A DNA stretch of 64,000 bases, from positions 122,906 through 186,905 of the forward strand of contig VMRY01000041.1 of the NCBI GenBank assembly GCA_007713595.1, read 5' to 3'. Both the position numbers and the translations under genes were made by a program. The notes below the pieces were generated by a model, which was not told the DNA's origin, ran no database searches, and saw nothing but the letters and a program-made list of their open reading frames with translations. Shown piece after piece: positions 61,413-64,000 of this stretch; the first letter of the stretch is position 1; every line of letters begins with the position of its first letter. Origin of the DNA: Sedimenticola thiotaurini. Its GTDB lineage: Bacteria > Pseudomonadota > Gammaproteobacteria > Chromatiales > Chromatiaceae.

Positions 61413-62195
61413 TCAGGGTAAGGCAGCATATAGACCGGTGACGTCGTTCATCTGTTCCAGAATCTTATCCAGCATCCGGGCGACCAGCCCGGGTACATAC
61501 TCATCGTTGCCCATGCGATTACTCAGTTTATACATGTCCCAATTCTGGTTGACTTGGGTGAGTATCGCTTGAATTGGTTGGGTATTTTCAGTGGCGTTAT
61601 TCAGTTCCTGTAAAGCCTTTTCAAACTCTTCGGTAGCCGTTTTGTAATCCTGTTTATAGGATTCCTCTTCAAACTTCCAACTCATCATCATGTAGAGATT
61701 ACCCATGCGCTGGGTGAGCATACGTTGACGGCCTGCAATATTGACTAGGTGCCCCTGGTTCGTGCCGGATTGATCAGCCAGCATCAGTACCACCTGGTGG
61801 GCTGCGACCAGTAGTTTTTCTGCGCTCTCTCGAAGAGCCTGAGCCTGTTCTCGCTCTACGGGGCCGGTGGCAATCGTCTTGACGGGAATCCACAGTTTTT
61901 CCACCAGCTCGAGACCGCGTTGTGTTTCGGGGTCTTTGGTAAATGCTTTTAACTGGCTCAATTGCAGTTCAAACAGGGCGACGGACTCTTTGAGGTGTTT
62001 GCTGGCGACTCGGTAACGGACATCCTGGCCCATCTGTAGATAAGATTTGACAATGCGTTGGGTCAGCATGCGTTGACGACCCGCCTTATTGATCGCTTCT
62101 GAGATGTTGAAATCGGCTTCAGCCTGCGCGGCCGGTAGATGACCTGCCAGCAAAAATAGTCCGCAAAGCACAGCCGCAATGTATTTGTTGATCAT
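61413..62195 (-). CDS. Periplasmic protein with two PilJ-type N-terminal domains
   Basis: The 260-residue protein has a signal peptide (AAVLCGLFLLAGHLPAAQA) and two homologous helical domains, each with AGRQRMLTQR (near residues 39 and 154), the motif of PilJ/type IV pili chemoreceptor N-terminal domains and of nitrate-binding NarX-type sensors. No membrane anchor, HAMP or signalling domain follows, so it is a free periplasmic ligand-binding protein. It is convergent with the NosL operon. The ligand is unknown. Confidence 0.85.
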   Translation of the reverse strand: MINKYIAAVLCGLFLLAGHLPAAQAEADFNISEAINKAGRQRMLTQRIVKSYLQMGQDVRYRVASKHLKESVALFELQLSQLKAFTKDPETQRGLELVEKLWIPVKTIATGPVEREQAQALRESAEKLLVAAHQVVLMLADQSGTNQGHLVNIAGRQRMLTQRMGNLYMMMSWKFEEESYKQDYKTATEEFEKALQELNNATENTQPIQAILTQVNQNWDMYKLSNRMGNDEYVPGLVARMLDKILEQMNDVTGLYAALP

Positions 62196-62330
62196 GGTGA
62201 AAACTCCCGCAACACGTGATCTTCCGAATTAAAGGTATAGTCGCGACAATCGAACTCAGCAAGGAACGAAAGTCAGAAAAGTCTGATTTCATCTGAATTT
62301 TGCATGGTAGTTCACTGTTTCGCCAGGCTG

Positions 62331-63224
62331 TTAGCTTCCATGCAGGGTGACGCTTCCTATGGCAAAGTCACCGCCCTGGTTTCGAATGGAGAGCTGTTTG
62401 AATGGGTAGCGGAACGAGGAGTCGCGCACGCGAACCAGGGGCTGCTCATCCAACAAGATTTCAATCTGACCATTGGGGTCACGACGCCATTCGATGGCGT
62501 GTGTTTGACCGTCGCTGATGTTATCAAATTCAACCCTTTCAATCACCCGGGTTTTTCCATTTATGCGACTCAGTAGTTCCATACTGGATTTGTCGCCCAA
62601 CATCAGGATAAGCCGATAACCGGTATCGCCACGGCTACCCTGGTAGAGGCTGAACTCGATCTGACCGGCCTCCTGGGGTGGGTTGTGAGCAGAAAATTCC
62701 AGCTGCAGGGCGTAGACAGTAGGGATCTGCAGGGCTAACTGTATCTCTGCCGGTTGATTTCGTTTGTCTGCTGCTTGTTCCTCTGGCTGTTGTCTCTCCT
62801 TGCCGCGCAGGGCCTCCTGGAGCAGGGCACCGAAGAGTGCCTTGCCGAGATCTTTTTTCTGTTCTTTCTGCTGGGGGGCGACAGGCTCATCCTGTTCCAG
62901 CTCACTCCGGGAACGCAGGCCGAGTCGCCCATCCACCCAGAATTGCCCGGATATCACGTTCCAGGTCGGATTTTGATCATAGTTGCCGTCGGAGAAGTCT
63001 TCGTTTAGCAGCTCATTGCGCCAGGGCCAGTCGTGACGGCTGATTAGATCCTCCAGTTCATTCAGTAGCCAGCGGTCGGCTGCACGCTCCTTGCGCGCTT
63101 TGTCTGTGATCTCCCTGAGCTGATCGACCAGGGTCTGGAGTTGCTCGTTATCCGGTGCCGCAGCGTAGGTTGGACTCGTTGCGAACAGCAGGGTGAGGCA
63201 GGTGAATGCGATAAAGTGGCGCAT
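62331..63224 (-). CDS. Exported hypothetical protein with LamG-like C-terminal half
   Basis: The 297-residue protein has a signal peptide (HFIAFTCLTLLFATSPTYA), a helical N-terminal region (EQLQTLVDQLREITDKARK), a low-complexity Glu/Gln/Lys stretch near residues 110-150 and a beta-rich C-terminal half. The last part (VIERVEFDNISDGQTHAIEW, LLDEQPLVRVRDSSF) recalls concanavalin/LamG-type sandwich domains, a resemblance only. NEDFSDGNYDQNPTWNVISG fits the opening strand of such domains. No function is indicated. Confidence 0.65.
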   Translation of the reverse strand: MRHFIAFTCLTLLFATSPTYAAAPDNEQLQTLVDQLREITDKARKERAADRWLLNELEDLISRHDWPWRNELLNEDFSDGNYDQNPTWNVISGQFWVDGRLGLRSRSELEQDEPVAPQQKEQKKDLGKALFGALLQEALRGKERQQPEEQAADKRNQPAEIQLALQIPTVYALQLEFSAHNPPQEAGQIEFSLYQGSRGDTGYRLILMLGDKSSMELLSRINGKTRVIERVEFDNISDGQTHAIEWRRDPNGQIEILLDEQPLVRVRDSSFRYPFKQLSIRNQGGDFAIGSVTLHGS

Positions 63225-63354
63225 CAGTGATTATCTCCATTTTTTGTGATTTTGCTTATTCTGAGTATAGAGCAGGGATTTTTTCAAGCGAATGGCGACG
63301 ATAGTGCCGCTTGGTGTTAAAATGCCCCATTTTTTCCTGGCGGAGAAGGCTGAC

Positions 63355-64000
63355 ATGTTCAGTAAAGATATGCAGATCGGTGGATACGATGATGAGCTCT
63401 GGGCAGCAATCCAGTCGGAAGAGATCCGACAGGAAGAGCATATTGAGCTGATTGCATCTGAGAATTACACCAGTCCTCGGGTGATGCAGGCCCAGGGCAG
63501 TGTGCTGACCAACAAGTATGCAGAAGGTTATCCCGGCAAGCGCTACTACGGCGGTTGCGAGTTTGTGGATGTGGCCGAGCAACTGGCTATTGATCGCGCC
63601 AAGGCGCTATTTGGTGCCGACTATGCCAATGTGCAACCACACTCAGGTTCTCAGGCGAATGCCGCTGTCTATATGGCGTTGTGCCAACCCGGTGATACCG
63701 TACTGGGAATGAGCCTGGCACACGGTGGTCACCTGACTCATGGCGCCAAGCCAAATTTTTCTGGCAAGAACTACAACGCCATCCAGTATGGTCTGGACCC
63801 TGCCACTGGCGAGATCGATTACGAGGATGTAGAGCGTCTGGCTCGTGAACATAAACCCAAGATGATCGTAGCCGGTTTTTCTGCCTACTCCCGTGTGATT
63901 GACTGGCAGCGTTTCCGCGCTATTTCAGATGAAGTGGGTGCTTACCTGTTTGTGGATATGGCCCACGTGGCTGGGTTGATTGCGGCGGGTCTCTCTCTCA
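63355..64000 (+). CDS. glyA: Serine hydroxymethyltransferase, 5' part
   Basis: The gene runs off the window end, leaving 215 residues. [40 protein letters not shown] and [10 protein letters not shown] are canonical SHMT segments. The PLP lysine lies beyond the window. The enzyme converts serine and THF to glycine and 5,10-methylene-THF. GGAGAAGG precedes the ATG at 63355; an in-frame ATG at 63322 is less likely. Confidence 0.97.
   Translation, partial: MFSKDMQIGGYDDELWAAIQSEEIRQEEHIELIASENYTSPRVMQAQGSVLTNKYAEGYPGKRYYGGCEFVDVAEQLAIDRAKALFGADYANVQPHSGSQANAAVYMALCQPGDTVLGMSLAHGGHLTHGAKPNFSGKNYNAIQYGLDPATGEIDYEDVERLAREHKPKMIVAGFSAYSRVIDWQRFRAISDEVGAYLFVDMAHVAGLIAAGLSL

Noticed and set aside
1..64000. 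CRISPR arrays or rRNA genes
   Set aside because: No regularly spaced direct repeats of 25-40 bp and no rRNA-like conserved stretches were seen.

Overview
The window is a mostly ordinary chromosomal segment of a free-living or symbiotic sulfur-oxidising gammaproteobacterium. This rests on a complete truncated-type Sox thiosulfate oxidation cluster (soxX-A-K-L-Y-Z-B, no soxCD), gammaproteobacterial housekeeping genes (dapA-bamC, gcvR, purL, sthA, nudB, yaeQ, ycgN, trhP) and a moderate GC content. The style resembles Sedimenticola/Thiodiazotropha-like Chromatiales, but species assignment is inference.

Layout. 0-13.5 kb: transporter, DNA repair (nei), a PLP decarboxylase, trhP, a LysR regulator, msrB, an M67-family pseudoenzyme, yaeQ/DUF3549/ycgN, a Sel1-repeat protein and sthA. 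A gene-free stretch at 10.4-10.75 kb carries three clustered DnaA boxes beside an AT-rich tract. 13.9-17 kb: copper ATPase plus a CopZ-like chaperone. 17.3-21.5 kb: a 1414-residue multi-PAS GGDEF/EAL protein. 21.6-36.1 kb: fmdB, DUF502, aspS, nudB, phoH, gcvR, dapA, bamC, an MBL-fold hydrolase, purL and azlCD. 36.4-45.5 kb: a universal stress protein, a TtrSR-like two-component pair, then the sox operon. 46-48.4 kb: folD and a tRNA cluster (Pro, Arg, His, Lys) closed by a strong terminator.

48.5-52.2 kb is a decayed accessory patch. It holds two remnants of HlyD-type type I secretion adaptors, each followed by a related small membrane protein, the N-terminal stub of a probable secreted effector, one intact REP-associated tyrosine transposase (RAYT) element, one internally deleted RAYT derivative, a RAYT end scar and a Sel1-repeat tail. 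The gene fragments stop or start at RAYT ends.

52.4-64 kb: small proteins, TauE/SafE, an exported protein, a thioesterase and cobO. Then comes the most interesting unit: a tight seven-gene operon (56.36-61.37 kb) behind a perfect FNR-type box. It encodes a small anchored protein, an FtsX-like ABC permease, its ATPase, a polytopic membrane protein with CC and CPFC motifs, a TlpA-type thioredoxin lipoprotein and two NosL-family proteins, one with a methionine-rich tail. No nosZ, nosD or nosY is present. It looks like an oxygen-responsive metal (probably copper) and thiol delivery system. The window closes with a double-PilJ-domain periplasmic protein, an exported hypothetical protein and the start of glyA.

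Many gene ends carry long perfect hairpins without a U-tract, which appear to be the usual 3' end signal here.
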